Source of the DNA: Streptomyces sp. RerS4
GTDB lineage: Bacteria; Actinomycetota; Actinomycetes; Streptomycetales; Streptomycetaceae
Assembly (NCBI RefSeq): GCF_023515955.1
Contig: NZ_CP097322.1
Span: forward strand, 2,110,001 to 2,174,000
Direction of reading: 5' to 3'
Length of the DNA stretch: 64,000 nucleotides
Part shown: in pieces, positions 44,847 through 53,628 of the stretch
How positions within the stretch are numbered: position 1 is the stretch's first letter
Layout: each line of letters opens with the position of its first letter
Notes under the pieces: generated by a model
What the model was told of the DNA's origin: nothing
Databases searched by the model: none
What the model saw: only the letters and a program-made list of their open reading frames with translations
Made by a program: the position numbers and the translations under genes

Positions 44847-45860
44847 TCAGACGCGGACGCCGAACTGGAACGGCATGTTGTCCATGGACTCGTACTTGAC
44901 GCCGCCGCGCGGGTTGGAGGCGTGCAGGGTCAGGTTGTTGCCCGCGTACAGGCCGACGTGGTGCAGGTCGCCGTAGAAGAAGACCAGGTCACCGGGTTGG
45001 AGCTGGCTGCGGCCGATGCGCGTGCCGTCGTTGACCTGGGTGTACGTGGTGCGGGAGATGCTGACGCCGGCCTGCCCGTACGCCCACTGGGTGAGCCCGG
45101 AGCAGTCGTAGGCGCTGGGGCCGGTGGCGCCCATGATGTACGCGCTGCCCAGCTTGGTCTTGGCCGCGGCCAGCGCCGCTCCGGCGCGGCCGGAGGCGCT
45201 CACGGGCGGGGCGGACGTGGCCCGGGTCTCCTTGGCCTCCTGCTCCTTCAGCTGGGCGCGCTCCCGCGCGGTCAGCGTGTTGAGGAGGGCCTGCGCCTCG
45301 GACAGCTTGTCCTGGGCGGCCTTCTTCTTCTCGCCGAGCTCCTTGCGGGTCGCGTCGAGGTCCGCGAGTTTGCCCGCGGCCTCCTGGCGCTGCTGGGCGA
45401 GGGTGCGCTGCTTGGCCTGGATCTTCGCGACGGCCTCGACCTGCTTGCCGCTGAGCTGCTGGAGGGTCGCGGCCTTGTCGAGGTAGGTCTCGGGGTCTGC
45501 GGAGAGCAGCAGGGCCACGGTCGGGTCGAGTCCGCCGCCGCGGTACTGGGCGGTGGCCATGGAACCGAGCGTGTTGCGCAGGTCGTTGAGCTCGCCCTGA
45601 CCTCGGGCGACCTGGTCCTGGAGCCGCGCGATCTCCTTCTCCAGCTTCTCCTGGCGCTCGCGGGCCCCGTTGAACTTCTCGCCGGCCTGTTCCGCTTCGT
45701 CGTAGAGGGCGTCGACCCGAGACTTGACCTCGTCCTTGGTCGGTTTGTCCGGAGCGGCCACGGCCGACTGGGAGGAGAGGGCGACGGCCGCCGCCGCGGT
45801 GGCGGTGAGCACGCTGACGCGTGCGCGGGTCGGCTGCTTGGGTCGACGGTGGGACGCCAC
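44847..45860 (-). CDS. NlpC/P60 peptidoglycan endopeptidase (second of tandem pair)
   Basis: 337 residues. The GTG at 45860 is chosen because AAGGAG lies 8 bp upstream; an ATG 18 bp earlier would contain that site. The signal ends SQSAVAAPDKPTK. A coiled coil (about 45-205) precedes the catalytic domain: Cys in GPSAYDCSGLTQWAYGQAG and His in DLHHVGLYAGNNLTLHASNPRGG. It is a cell-wall DL-endopeptidase. The promoter lies 110-140 bp upstream. The paralogue follows 269 bp downstream, so the two are probably transcribed separately. Confidence 0.92.
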   Translation of the reverse strand: MASHRRPKQPTRARVSVLTATAAAAVALSSQSAVAAPDKPTKDEVKSRVDALYDEAEQAGEKFNGARERQEKLEKEIARLQDQVARGQGELNDLRNTLGSMATAQYRGGGLDPTVALLLSADPETYLDKAATLQQLSGKQVEAVAKIQAKQRTLAQQRQEAAGKLADLDATRKELGEKKKAAQDKLSEAQALLNTLTARERAQLKEQEAKETRATSAPPVSASGRAGAALAAAKTKLGSAYIMGATGPSAYDCSGLTQWAYGQAGVSISRTTYTQVNDGTRIGRSQLQPGDLVFFYGDLHHVGLYAGNNLTLHASNPRGGVKYESMDNMPFQFGVRV

Positions 45861-45969
45861 GGGGGCGGTCTCCTTCATCCTCCGGCCGCCGAGGACGGGA
45901 AGCGCACACGACGGCACACCCCCGCCCGACACCCCGTATGAGTGACCGACCGAACGAAGGTTTGAGCGC

Positions 45970-45999
45970 ACCCTAGTGACCCTCGCTTGATCACTTCAA
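45970..45999 (-). promoter_or_regulatory. promoter of the second NlpC/P60 gene
   Basis: On the minus strand, TTGAAG (45994-45999) and TAGGGT (45970-45975) are separated by 18 bp, a good vegetative promoter. A 110-bp leader follows, in which I do not recognise the c-di-AMP riboswitch sometimes found before such hydrolases. The 287-bp gap 45861-46147 holds no gene. Confidence 0.55.
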
Positions 46000-46147
46000 A
46001 GGTCCGTACGCAAAATTCCGCTTGCGTGCCGGCTTCTTTACCCACGACGCACGCTGCGTGCCGACGGCCTGACGTTACGTCTCCCACACACGCACTCAAT
46101 TCAGGCATAGCGAGCAGCCGTTACAAGCCCGCCCAAGACCGCAGCAG

Positions 46148-47509
46148 TCAGGACACGCGTGCGAGGCGCTTCAACAGCAACGCCGACGTCACCGGCCGGG
46201 CCCCCGCCTTCGCCACCCCGTCGGCGACCTCACGGTCGGTGGAGACCACCACCACCGGCCGACCCGGCGGCTCCGCCCGCACCAACTGGCGGATCAACTC
46301 GTCCGCCGTCACCCCGGCCTTGGAGAACAGCACCCGCACCCCGCGCGGTGGCGCGAGCAGCACCGGCGCCGCCAACTCCGCCCCGTCGAAGACGCAGGTC
46401 ATCTCCGCACCCGTCTGCGCGGCCAGCATCGACAGCCCGCCCAGCAGCCGCAGCCGCTGCTTCTCCAGCGGCATCGTCGGATAGCCGGTCTTGGTCACGT
46501 TGTAGCCGTCGACCACCAGGTGCGCCTGCGGCAGCGCCAACAGCTGGTCCAGCAGCGCCGGATCGGTCTCCGACAGCGCCCGCGCCGCGATGTCCTTCGG
46601 GGTCATCCGGCCCGGCTCGACCGCCTCCACCGTGTCCGCGGGCCGCGTCGAGACCGGCGGCAGCGCCAGCTCGCGCCGCAGCCCCGCCGCCGCGTCCAAC
46701 ACGGTGTCCAACAGGAGCCGCAGCCGCATGTCCTCGATGCTGCGCCCCTCGCGGGTGGCCCGCCGCGAGGTCTCCAGCGCCGACTCCACCTCCGCCAGCC
46801 GGGACTTGAGCCGACGGCTCTCGCTCTCGGCCGCCGTCACCTGCGCGGCCGCCTCCGCGCGGATTCCGTCGATCTCGGCGGCCACCTTGCGCAGGGCCGC
46901 CTCACCCCGCTTGACGTCGCTGAGGGCACTGCGCAGTTTGCGCTGAAGCGATTCCGCTTCCTTGCGGGCGGCCTCCAGCTCGGCCCGGACCTGCTCACCG
47001 CCGGCCCGCCGGCTCTCCCGTTCGTGGGCCAGTTCCTCGCGCAGCCGCTCCAGCTCGCGGCGGGTCTCGTCACCGACCCGCTCGGCGTCGGCGCGCTGCG
47101 CCTCCTCGCCGGCGGCGGCGACCAGCTTGACCCAGCCCGCCGGGCGCAGCACGTACGCCGCGGCCGCCACGTCCAGCGGATCGGCGGCGGCCGGCGGGGC
47201 GCCCGCTTCCAGCGCGCCCGCCAGCTCGGGCTGCGCCTCGCGCAGCTTCTCCGCGATCCGGCCCCGGAAGACCGCGTCGGTCTCCACGGCCGCGGCCATG
47301 GCGTTGCCGGCGAACTTGGCCCGTCGGCTCGGGGTGAAACGGGCGTACTGGCGCAGCTGCGCCGGGAGGTCCGCGATCGTCAGCGCGCCGAAGGCGTCCG
47401 AGACGAGCGCGACGACCCGGCGCCGCACGCCTTCCGGCAGCGGGCGGTCGAGGACCTCCGCGGCGTCGCCGGCCGCGTCGGCCGGCCCAGCGCCGCTTGC
47501 TGGCTCCAC
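46148..47509 (-). CDS. NYN-domain (YacP-like) protein with coiled coil
   Basis: 453 residues from a GTG. The N-terminal helical region (about 20-150) is followed by a long coiled coil (about 150-270; RELERLREELAHERESRRAGGEQ). A C-terminal NYN/PIN-like nuclease domain begins HLVVDGYNVTKTGYPTMPLEKQRLRLLGGL, with conserved acidic residues in VDGYN, TCVFDGAELA, VTADELI and VVVSTDREVADGV. YacP-type proteins are RNases in Bacillus (Rae1). Here RNA binding or cleavage is inferred. It lies upstream of the NlpC/P60 genes and downstream of a small zinc-ribbon gene on the same strand. Confidence 0.85.
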   Translation of the reverse strand: MEPASGAGPADAAGDAAEVLDRPLPEGVRRRVVALVSDAFGALTIADLPAQLRQYARFTPSRRAKFAGNAMAAAVETDAVFRGRIAEKLREAQPELAGALEAGAPPAAADPLDVAAAAYVLRPAGWVKLVAAAGEEAQRADAERVGDETRRELERLREELAHERESRRAGGEQVRAELEAARKEAESLQRKLRSALSDVKRGEAALRKVAAEIDGIRAEAAAQVTAAESESRRLKSRLAEVESALETSRRATREGRSIEDMRLRLLLDTVLDAAAGLRRELALPPVSTRPADTVEAVEPGRMTPKDIAARALSETDPALLDQLLALPQAHLVVDGYNVTKTGYPTMPLEKQRLRLLGGLSMLAAQTGAEMTCVFDGAELAAPVLLAPPRGVRVLFSKAGVTADELIRQLVRAEPPGRPVVVVSTDREVADGVAKAGARPVTSALLLKRLARVS

Positions 47510-47551
47510 AATCCGTCACCCCTACCGTGATCTACTGTGGGCCCGGCTCCG

Positions 47552-47791
47552 TCAGGAGTCGGCGCCCGGCCTGTCCACGAGCTCGATCTGGTCCACCGCG
47601 TTGCACCAGCGACAGCGGACCGACTCGATGGTCTCACTGACCACCTCGCGCTCCTCGACCTTGGGCTCCCCGGCGAGGTCCAGGTGGACGTACTCCACGA
47701 CCTTCGACGAACGGGTGACGTCGAACCGTGTGAGGTTGCCGCACAGGGTGCAGCGCCACCGGGTGGTGTCGGTCGGCAGGGGAACCGTCAT
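47552..47791 (-). CDS. small zinc-ribbon-like hypothetical protein
   Basis: 79 residues; the ATG at 47791 has GAAGGAG upstream. It has two CxxC pairs, RWRCTLCGNLTRFDV and VRCRWCNAVDQIE, typical of a zinc ribbon, between strand-forming segments (VVEYVHLDLAGEPKVEEREVVSETIE). It lies 42 bp before the NYN-domain gene on the same strand, so the pair may be co-transcribed. Function is unknown; nucleic-acid or protein binding is a guess. Confidence 0.75.
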   Translation of the reverse strand: MTVPLPTDTTRWRCTLCGNLTRFDVTRSSKVVEYVHLDLAGEPKVEEREVVSETIESVRCRWCNAVDQIELVDRPGADS

Positions 47792-47937
47792 CAGGCCGCT
47801 CTCTCCTTCGTAGCTCATTCAATTAAAGCCTTCCGCGGCGATCGACGGACCGCAGCACGTAACCCTACGGCCTGGCACCACCCTCGGGTGGGTCCGCCTG
47901 CGTCATGCTCTGTCGCATGATCGTAAGGTGGCGGACC

Positions 47938-48639
47938 GTGCGCGATGCCGCCCGGGGCCCGGTGGTCACGTACGCGCTGATGGCCGGATGCTGCGTGGCG
48001 TTCCTCTTGAGCCCGGCCTCCGGCCTGAATCCGACGTACGGGACGGGCGAGCGGCTGCTCACGACGGGCACGGCGTACTTCCGGCACTGGGGGGTGGTTC
48101 CCGACGAGCTGTTCTCCGGCGCGGGGCGACCCCTGCTGACGCCGCTGACGGCCCTGTTCGTCCACGGCAGTTGGCTGCACCTGCTGGGGAACCTGCTGTT
48201 CCTCCACGTCTTCGGCGCGATGACGGAGCAACGGATGGGCCGGATCCCGTTCCTGCTGTTCTACGTCTGCGCGGGCTACCTGGCGCTCGCCGCGTACGCG
48301 GCGGCCAACGCCTCCTCGGACCAGACCCTGGTCGGCGCCTCCGGCGCGATCTCGGCGGTGCTCGGCGCCTTCCTGTGCCTCTTCCCGAAGGCCCGGGTGA
48401 CGAGCCTGTTCCCGTTCCTGCTGTTCCTGCCGCTGCGCTTCCCGGCGTGGATCGTGCTGATGTTCTGGTTCGGGCTCCAGTGGCTGGCCGCGCACCGGGC
48501 GGGAAGCGGCCCGGGAGTGGCGTACCTGGCCCATGTCGTGGGCTTCTCGGTGGGGTTCCTGTACGCGTGGGTGCGCTATCGGCGTACGACTAGAGTGGGA
48601 CGACCAGTGACAGCAGTCGAGGGAGACAGTCAGCCGTGA
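47938..48639 (+). CDS. rhomboid-family intramembrane serine protease
   Basis: 233 residues from GTG 47938 (GGTGG upstream); ATG 47917 is a possible earlier start. Six membrane helices are evident. Rhomboid motifs: FVHGSWLHLLGNLLFLHVFG (oxyanion Asn and HxxxN), the catalytic Ser in TLVGASGAISAVLGAF (GxSG), and the catalytic His in AYLAHVVGFSVGFLYA. It cleaves membrane proteins within the bilayer; substrate unknown. The stop overlaps the start of the RAM-domain gene (GTGA at 48636). Confidence 0.9.
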   Translation: MRDAARGPVVTYALMAGCCVAFLLSPASGLNPTYGTGERLLTTGTAYFRHWGVVPDELFSGAGRPLLTPLTALFVHGSWLHLLGNLLFLHVFGAMTEQRMGRIPFLLFYVCAGYLALAAYAAANASSDQTLVGASGAISAVLGAFLCLFPKARVTSLFPFLLFLPLRFPAWIVLMFWFGLQWLAAHRAGSGPGVAYLAHVVGFSVGFLYAWVRYRRTTRVGRPVTAVEGDSQP

Positions 48640-48917
48640 TCACCGCGATCGTGCTCATCAAGACCAGCGTGGACCGCATCCCCGAGATCGCCGAAGCCAT
48701 CGCCGCGCTGGACAGCGTCAGCGAGGTCTACTCCGTCACCGGTACGTACGACCTGATCGCTCTGGTCCGCGTGGCCCGCCACGAGAACCTCGCGGACATC
48801 ATCCCCGGCCGCATCAGCAAGATCCCGGGCGTCGAGGCCACGGACACCCACGTCGCGTTCCGCACCTACTCCCAGCACGACCTCGAAGCGGCCTTCGCCA
48901 TCGGCCTGGACGCCTGA
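48636..48917 (+). CDS. stand-alone Lrp/AsnC ligand-binding (RAM) domain protein
   Basis: 93 residues from GTG, overlapping the rhomboid stop by 4 bp. The whole protein is one RAM domain: ITAIVLIKTSVDRIPEIAEAIAALDSVSEVYSVTGTYDLIALVRV, then GVEATDTHVAFRTY. The DNA-binding helix-turn-helix of Lrp is absent. Such SraA-like proteins bind amino acids or small ligands and may modulate other Lrp proteins. Translational coupling to a rhomboid protease is notable. Its partner is unknown. Confidence 0.92.
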   Translation: MITAIVLIKTSVDRIPEIAEAIAALDSVSEVYSVTGTYDLIALVRVARHENLADIIPGRISKIPGVEATDTHVAFRTYSQHDLEAAFAIGLDA

Positions 48918-48933
48918 CGGCGACGGCGCGCGG

Positions 48934-50325
48934 TCAGGAGACGGGCACGCAGCGGCCCTCTTCCGTGCGGTACCGCCACTTGGCGCCGTCCTCGACCAGT
49001 TCCCTCACGGCCCGCACGAAGCGCTCGACGTGCTCGTCGGGGGTGCCGGCGCCGAAGCTGACGCGGATCGCGTTCAGGGAGGGATCCCCCGGCGCCGCCT
49101 CCGGGGCTCCGCACTCGCCCTGGGCCTGCGGCTCGCCGCCGAGGAGGGTACGGACCAGCGGGTGGGCGCAGAACAGGCCGTCGCGGACGCCGATGCCGTA
49201 CTCGGCGGAGAGCGCGGCCGCGAAGTGGGAGCTGTTCCAGCCGTCCACCACGAACGAGATGACGCCGACCCGCGGGGCGTCGTCGCCGAAGAGGGACAGG
49301 ACGCGGACGGCCGGGACCTCCGCCAGGCCCTCGCGGACCTTCGCGATCAGGTGCCGCTCCCGCGCGACGAGGTGCTCGAAGCCCGCCTCGGTCAGGGTCT
49401 TGCAGGCGGAGGCGATCGCGTAAGCGCCGATGACGTTCGGGGAGCCGGCCTCGTGGCGGGCGGCGGTGGTGTGCCACTCGACGTCGACGCCGCCGTCCTC
49501 GCGGCGGGCGACCTTACGGGAGGCCCCGCCCCCGGCGAGGTACGGCTCGGCCTCCCGCAGCCAGTCGGCGCGGCCGGCGAGCACGCCCGAGCCGAAGGGC
49601 GCGTACAGCTTGTGCCCGGAGAAGGCGACCCAGTCCACGTCGAGGTCCCGGACGGACACCGGGTGGTGCGGGGCCAGCTGGGCGGCGTCCAACACGATCC
49701 GCGCGCCGTGGGCGTGCGCGGCGGCGGCCAGCTCCTTGACGGGCCACAGCTCGCCGGTGACGTTGGAGGCGCCGGTGACGCAGACCAAAGCCGGGCCTTC
49801 CCCCGCGAGCGCCCGCTCCAGGGTGGCGACGGCCTCGCCCGGGGTGCGCGGCGCGTCGAGGTAGGTGACGCGCGCGTTCGTCCACGGCAGGAGCGAGGCG
49901 TGGTGCTCGGTCTCGAAGACGAATACCCGGCAGTCGGCCGGGAGCACGGCGGCGAGCAGGTTGAGGGAGTCGGTCGTGGAGCGGGTGAAGACCACCTGGT
50001 CGGTGGGGCGGCAGTCGAGGAACTCGGCGACCGCGGCCCGGCTCTGCTCGAAGAGGTCGGTGGAGAGCTGCGAGAGGTACCCGGCGCCGCGGTGCACGCT
50101 GCCGTAGTACGGGGCGTACGCGGCGACGTCGTCCCAGACGCGCTGGAGGGCGGGGGCGCTGGCCGCGTAGTCCAGGGCGGCGTAGGTGACCTCGCCGCCG
50201 GTGACGAGCGGGACGGTGACGTCACGGCCGAGGACCGGGAGCGGCCCGTCACAGGCGGGGGCGGGGGCGGCGGCGGTGGCGGCGGCGGTGGTGACGTTCG
50301 GGGATGCGGACGCGTATGCGGACAT
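48934..50325 (-). CDS. class V aminotransferase-fold PLP enzyme (cysteine-desulfurase-like)
   Basis: 463 residues, ATG preceded by GGGAGA. PLP lysine is in WVAFSGHKLYAPFGSGVLAG. Other motifs are ALDYAASAPALQRVWDDV, VVFTRSTTDSLNLLAAVLP, FETEHHASLLPW, CVTGASNVTGELWPV, VLDAAQLAPHHPV and AGSPNVIGAYA. A Cys in GVRDGLFCAHPLV sits near the desulfurase position. It resembles SufS/Csd-type desulfurases and related isopenicillin-N-epimerase-like proteins. There are no Fe-S assembly genes nearby, so the substrate is uncertain. Convergent with the RAM-domain gene. Confidence 0.85.
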   Translation of the reverse strand: MSAYASASPNVTTAAATAAAPAPACDGPLPVLGRDVTVPLVTGGEVTYAALDYAASAPALQRVWDDVAAYAPYYGSVHRGAGYLSQLSTDLFEQSRAAVAEFLDCRPTDQVVFTRSTTDSLNLLAAVLPADCRVFVFETEHHASLLPWTNARVTYLDAPRTPGEAVATLERALAGEGPALVCVTGASNVTGELWPVKELAAAAHAHGARIVLDAAQLAPHHPVSVRDLDVDWVAFSGHKLYAPFGSGVLAGRADWLREAEPYLAGGGASRKVARREDGGVDVEWHTTAARHEAGSPNVIGAYAIASACKTLTEAGFEHLVARERHLIAKVREGLAEVPAVRVLSLFGDDAPRVGVISFVVDGWNSSHFAAALSAEYGIGVRDGLFCAHPLVRTLLGGEPQAQGECGAPEAAPGDPSLNAIRVSFGAGTPDEHVERFVRAVRELVEDGAKWRYRTEEGRCVPVS

Positions 50326-50760
50326 GGCGGTGTCTCCCGGCAGGCAGGGCTGAATGGCTTCGGTGTGCCCGTACGCGGGTACGGCTCGACGGCCGTCCGG
50401 GGTACGGGAAAGTCCTCGGAGATCGAAGGCGGGTACACGGAAGCGACCCTGGTCCGAGGGGGTGAAGAAGGGGCGGAGTCGCCCTATCGCATTCGCTTGC
50501 TCACGGAAAAACGCTCCTCTAGAGACCAGGACCCCTGGCCTCATCTCATTCAAGAGATGTGAGGGATCCGCGCTTGCCGTAGACCTCGCTGCCTACGGCC
50601 TGGTCATCACCCGGGGCACCCCGCCACGGAAGGAGGGTTGCCGGACAGCAAGCCGGGGCCTAAACGCTGTCACTCGTGACCTGGAGAGCATCTTGCCACA
50701 AGATCCTCCGATGACAAGACCCCGGTCCGCCATCCGGACCGGGGCCGTCGATCACCCGCC
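50326..50760. other. intergenic region between the class V aminotransferase gene and trpD
   Basis: 435 bp. 50720-50744 is the trpD terminator. CATCTC-ATTCAA-GAGATG near 50545 is a small hairpin. The remaining sequence keeps open frames on both strands, for example TRTPGLISFKR on the plus strand, but codon statistics and homology do not persuade me that they are genes. The promoter of the aminotransferase gene must lie near its 3' part on the minus strand. Confidence 0.4.
50720..50744 (-). terminator. terminator of trpD
   Basis: CCCCGGTCCG and CGGACCGGGG form a perfect 10-bp stem with a 5-nt loop, 17 bp after the trpD stop codon on the minus strand. TCTTGTCATC follows, only mildly T-rich. Confidence 0.85.
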
Positions 50761-51825
50761 TTACGCGTTGCTCGCCGTCACCCAGCGCTCCAGGGCCGCT
50801 CGGGCGGCGCCCGAGTCGATGGCCTCGGCCGCGCGGGCGATGCCCGCCGCGATCTGCTCCTCCAGCGAGCCCGTACCGGGGTCCAGCGCCACCAGCGCCG
50901 CCGCCGAGTTCAGCAGGACGGCGTCCCGTACCGGGCCCGTCTCACCGGCGAACAGCCGGCGGGCGACGTCCGCGTTGTACGAGGCGTCCTCGCCGCGCAG
51001 TCGGGACACGTCGACGAGCTCGATCCCGACGTCGCGCGGGTCGAACGGCAGCTCGGTGACGGTTCCCTCGCGCACCCACCACACCCGGGAAGTGGCCGTC
51101 GTCGTCAGCTCGTCGAGGCCGTCGTCCCCGCGGAAGACGAGCGCCGAGGAGCCGCGCTCGGCGAGGACGCCCGCGACGATGGGCGCCATCCGGGCGTCGG
51201 CGACGCCCGTGGCCTGGGCCCGGACCCGGGCCGGGTTGGTGAGGGGGCCGAGGAAGTTGAAGGTGGTCCGGATGCCGAGCTCCTTGCGGGCCGCCGCCAC
51301 GTGCCGCAGCGCCGGGTGGAACTTCACCGCGAAGCAGAAGGTGATGCCGGCTTCCTCGGCGACCTGCGCCACCCGGGCCGGTGCCAGGTCCAGGTTGACG
51401 CCGAGCTTCTCCAGGACGTCCGAGGAGCCGCTCGCGGAGGACGCGGCCCGGTTGCCGTGCTTGACGACCTTCGCGCCGGTACCGGCGACGACGACCGCCG
51501 ACATGGTCGAGATGTTGACCGTCTTCGCGCCGTCGCCGCCCGTGCCGACGATGTCCACCGTCCGGCCCGGGACCTCGATCAGGTTGGCGTGGTCGTACAT
51601 GGCCCGCACCAGACCGTTGATCTCCGCGACCGTCTCGCCCTTGGCGCGCAGGGCGACCGCGAAGCCGGCGATCTGCGCGTCGGTGGCCTCGCCCCGCATG
51701 ATCCGGTCCATGGCCCAGGCCGCGTCGTCCGCGGTGAGGTCCTGGCCCGTCAGCAGCGCGTCGAGGACGCCCGGCCAGCCACGGGCCGCCACGCTGTCGC
51801 CGCCTGCCGGGGTCGCAACGTTCAT
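50761..51825 (-). CDS. trpD: anthranilate phosphoribosyltransferase
   Basis: 354 residues. It transfers the phosphoribosyl group of PRPP to anthranilate. The PRPP-binding loop is [21 protein letters not shown], followed by [27 protein letters not shown] and the anthranilate-site [31 protein letters not shown]. The acidic DD in [13 protein letters not shown] fits the Mg site. It is far from the other trp genes in the window. It stands alone between its own terminator and the qcr terminator, as in S. coelicolor next to qcrB. Confidence 0.95.
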   Translation of the reverse strand: MNVATPAGGDSVAARGWPGVLDALLTGQDLTADDAAWAMDRIMRGEATDAQIAGFAVALRAKGETVAEINGLVRAMYDHANLIEVPGRTVDIVGTGGDGAKTVNISTMSAVVVAGTGAKVVKHGNRAASSASGSSDVLEKLGVNLDLAPARVAQVAEEAGITFCFAVKFHPALRHVAAARKELGIRTTFNFLGPLTNPARVRAQATGVADARMAPIVAGVLAERGSSALVFRGDDGLDELTTTATSRVWWVREGTVTELPFDPRDVGIELVDVSRLRGEDASYNADVARRLFAGETGPVRDAVLLNSAAALVALDPGTGSLEEQIAAGIARAAEAIDSGAARAALERWVTASNA

Positions 51826-51914
51826 GGTCCGCTCCTGCTGTTGGTCGGCCGCCCGATGTCGGGGTCCACGTCGTATGGGAACGATCTCAGCCTATCCAGT
51901 GCCCTGGGCGGCAA

Positions 51915-51945
51915 AGAGCCCCGTCCAGACACTGGACGGGGCTCT
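51915..51945 (-). terminator. terminator of the ctaE-qcrCAB operon
   Basis: AGAGCCCCGTCCAG and CTGGACGGGGCTCT form a perfect 14-bp stem with a 3-nt loop (51915-51928, 51932-51945), 58 bp after the qcrB stop on the minus strand. Confidence 0.88.
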
Positions 51946-52002
51946 CGCCGTGGCGACACCAGGATCGACCGGAATCAATCCCTCAAGCGGTCGTGCCGGA
52001 GA

Positions 52003-53628
52003 TCAGTGGTGGCCGTGGCCGCTCTGGATCTCCTTGTACTCCTCCACGGTGGGCTTCGGAATCTGGTTGCCCTCCGCGAACATGCCCTTGCTGAGCTTCG
52101 CCCGCAGCTTCTCGCCGGACGTCACCTTGCGCTCGACGCCGTTCTCGTCGACCGTCGGGCCGATCTCGATCGGCTCGTACTGCTCGTGCGAGGTGAGCGT
52201 GTGCAGCTTGGCCTGCGAGAGCGGCTCGTGGACCTCGACGAACTCACCGTGCGGCAGACGCTTGATGATGCCGGTCTCGCGACCGTGCAGCACCTTGTCG
52301 TTGTCCCGGCGCTGGAGGCCGAGGCAGATCCGCTTGGTGACGATGAACGCCAGGACCGGGACGACGAAGAAGCCGATCCGGACGAACCACGTGATCGCGT
52401 TGATCGACAGGTGGAAGTACTGGGCGAACATGTCGTTGCCGCCGCCGATGAGGAGCACGATGTACTCCGCGATCCAGGCGACACCGAAGGCCGTACGGGT
52501 CGGGACGTTGCGCGGGCGGTCCAGGATGTGGTGCTCGCGCTTGTCGCCGGTGACCCAGGACTCGATGAACGGCCAGACGGCGATGGCGCCCAGGACCAGC
52601 GGGAAGAGCACCAGCGGGATGAACACGCCCAGGACGAGCGTGTGGCCCCACAGGTTGATCTCCCAGCCCGGCATGGCTCGGATGAGGCCTTCCGGCATAC
52701 CCATGTACCAGTCGGGCTGTGCGCCGGTGGACACGTGGTCCGGGCGGTACGGGCCGAGCGCCCAGATCGGGTTGATCGAGGCGATCGCCGCGATCGCCGC
52801 GATGACACCGAAGACCAGGAAGAAGAAGCCTCCGGCCTTGGCCATGTAGACCGGCAGCAGCGGCATGCCGACGACGTTCTTCTCGGTCTTGCCGGGGCCG
52901 GCGTACTGGGTGTGCTTGTGGAACACGACCAGGATCAGGTGCGCGACCAGCAGACCCATCATGATGCCGGGCAGCAGCAGGATGTGGACCGAGTAGAAGC
53001 GAGCGACGAAGTCGCCGCCCGGGAACTCGCCGCCGAACAGGAACATCGACAGGTAGGTGCCGACGATCGGGACGGAGAGGATGGCGCCCTGCATGAAGCG
53101 GACACCGGTACCCGAGAGCAGGTCGTCCGGCAGCGAGTAACCGGTGAAACCGGTGAACATGCCGAGGACCAGCAGCAGGAAGCCGAAGATCCAGTTGACC
53201 TCACGCGGCTTGCGGAACGCGCCGGTGAAGAAGACGCGCATCATGTGCACGACCATCGCCGCGACGAAGATCAGCGCCGCCCAGTGGTGGATCTGTCGGA
53301 TGAGCAGACCACCGCGGACGTCGAAGCTGATGTCCAGGGTCGAGGCGAAGGCCTCGGACATCATGACGCCCTGCATCGGCACGTACGAGCCGTGGTACTC
53401 CACCTCGTTCATGCTCGGGTGGAAGAACAGCGTCAGGTACACACCCGTGAGGATGATGATGATGAAGGCGTAGAGGCAGATCTCACCCAGCATGAAGGAC
53501 CAGTGGTCCGGGAAGATCTTGCGCATGTTCGCCTTGGCGAGGCTGTAGATGCCCAGGCGGCCGTCCGCCCAGTCCGCTACGCGCTCGCCGGCCGGCGCTT
53601 TGCGCTTGTTGTTGTCGCTGGTGCTCAT
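52003..53628 (-). CDS. qcrB: cytochrome bc1 complex cytochrome b subunit
   Basis: 541 residues. It oxidises menaquinol in the membrane with two b hemes. The heme helices carry HHWAALIFVAAMVVHMMRVF (His pair) and VHILLLPGIMMGLLVAHL (His pair). The Qo loop has QPDWYMGM, the actinobacterial variant of PEWY. A long C-terminal cytoplasmic extension (about 120 residues, ending SGHGHH) is typical of actinobacterial QcrB, the target of drugs such as telacebec. Overlaps qcrA by 4 bp; last gene of the operon. Confidence 0.97.
   Translation of the reverse strand: MSTSDNNKRKAPAGERVADWADGRLGIYSLAKANMRKIFPDHWSFMLGEICLYAFIIIILTGVYLTLFFHPSMNEVEYHGSYVPMQGVMMSEAFASTLDISFDVRGGLLIRQIHHWAALIFVAAMVVHMMRVFFTGAFRKPREVNWIFGFLLLVLGMFTGFTGYSLPDDLLSGTGVRFMQGAILSVPIVGTYLSMFLFGGEFPGGDFVARFYSVHILLLPGIMMGLLVAHLILVVFHKHTQYAGPGKTEKNVVGMPLLPVYMAKAGGFFFLVFGVIAAIAAIASINPIWALGPYRPDHVSTGAQPDWYMGMPEGLIRAMPGWEINLWGHTLVLGVFIPLVLFPLVLGAIAVWPFIESWVTGDKREHHILDRPRNVPTRTAFGVAWIAEYIVLLIGGGNDMFAQYFHLSINAITWFVRIGFFVVPVLAFIVTKRICLGLQRRDNDKVLHGRETGIIKRLPHGEFVEVHEPLSQAKLHTLTSHEQYEPIEIGPTVDENGVERKVTSGEKLRAKLSKGMFAEGNQIPKPTVEEYKEIQSGHGHH

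Noticed and set aside
45861..46147. c-di-AMP (ydaO) riboswitch before the NlpC/P60 gene
   Set aside because: I looked for the conserved core elements and did not find them; only a promoter is supported.
50540..50560. Possible tRNA fragment or attachment site (CATCTC...GAGATG hairpin)
   Set aside because: No cloverleaf, T-loop or CCA could be fitted, and no integrase is nearby.
50354..52849. 831-codon plus-strand open frame, including a TRTPGLISFKR segment
   Set aside because: It runs antisense through trpD and qcrB; the short segment is reminiscent of often mis-annotated intergenic peptides and has no start or domain support.
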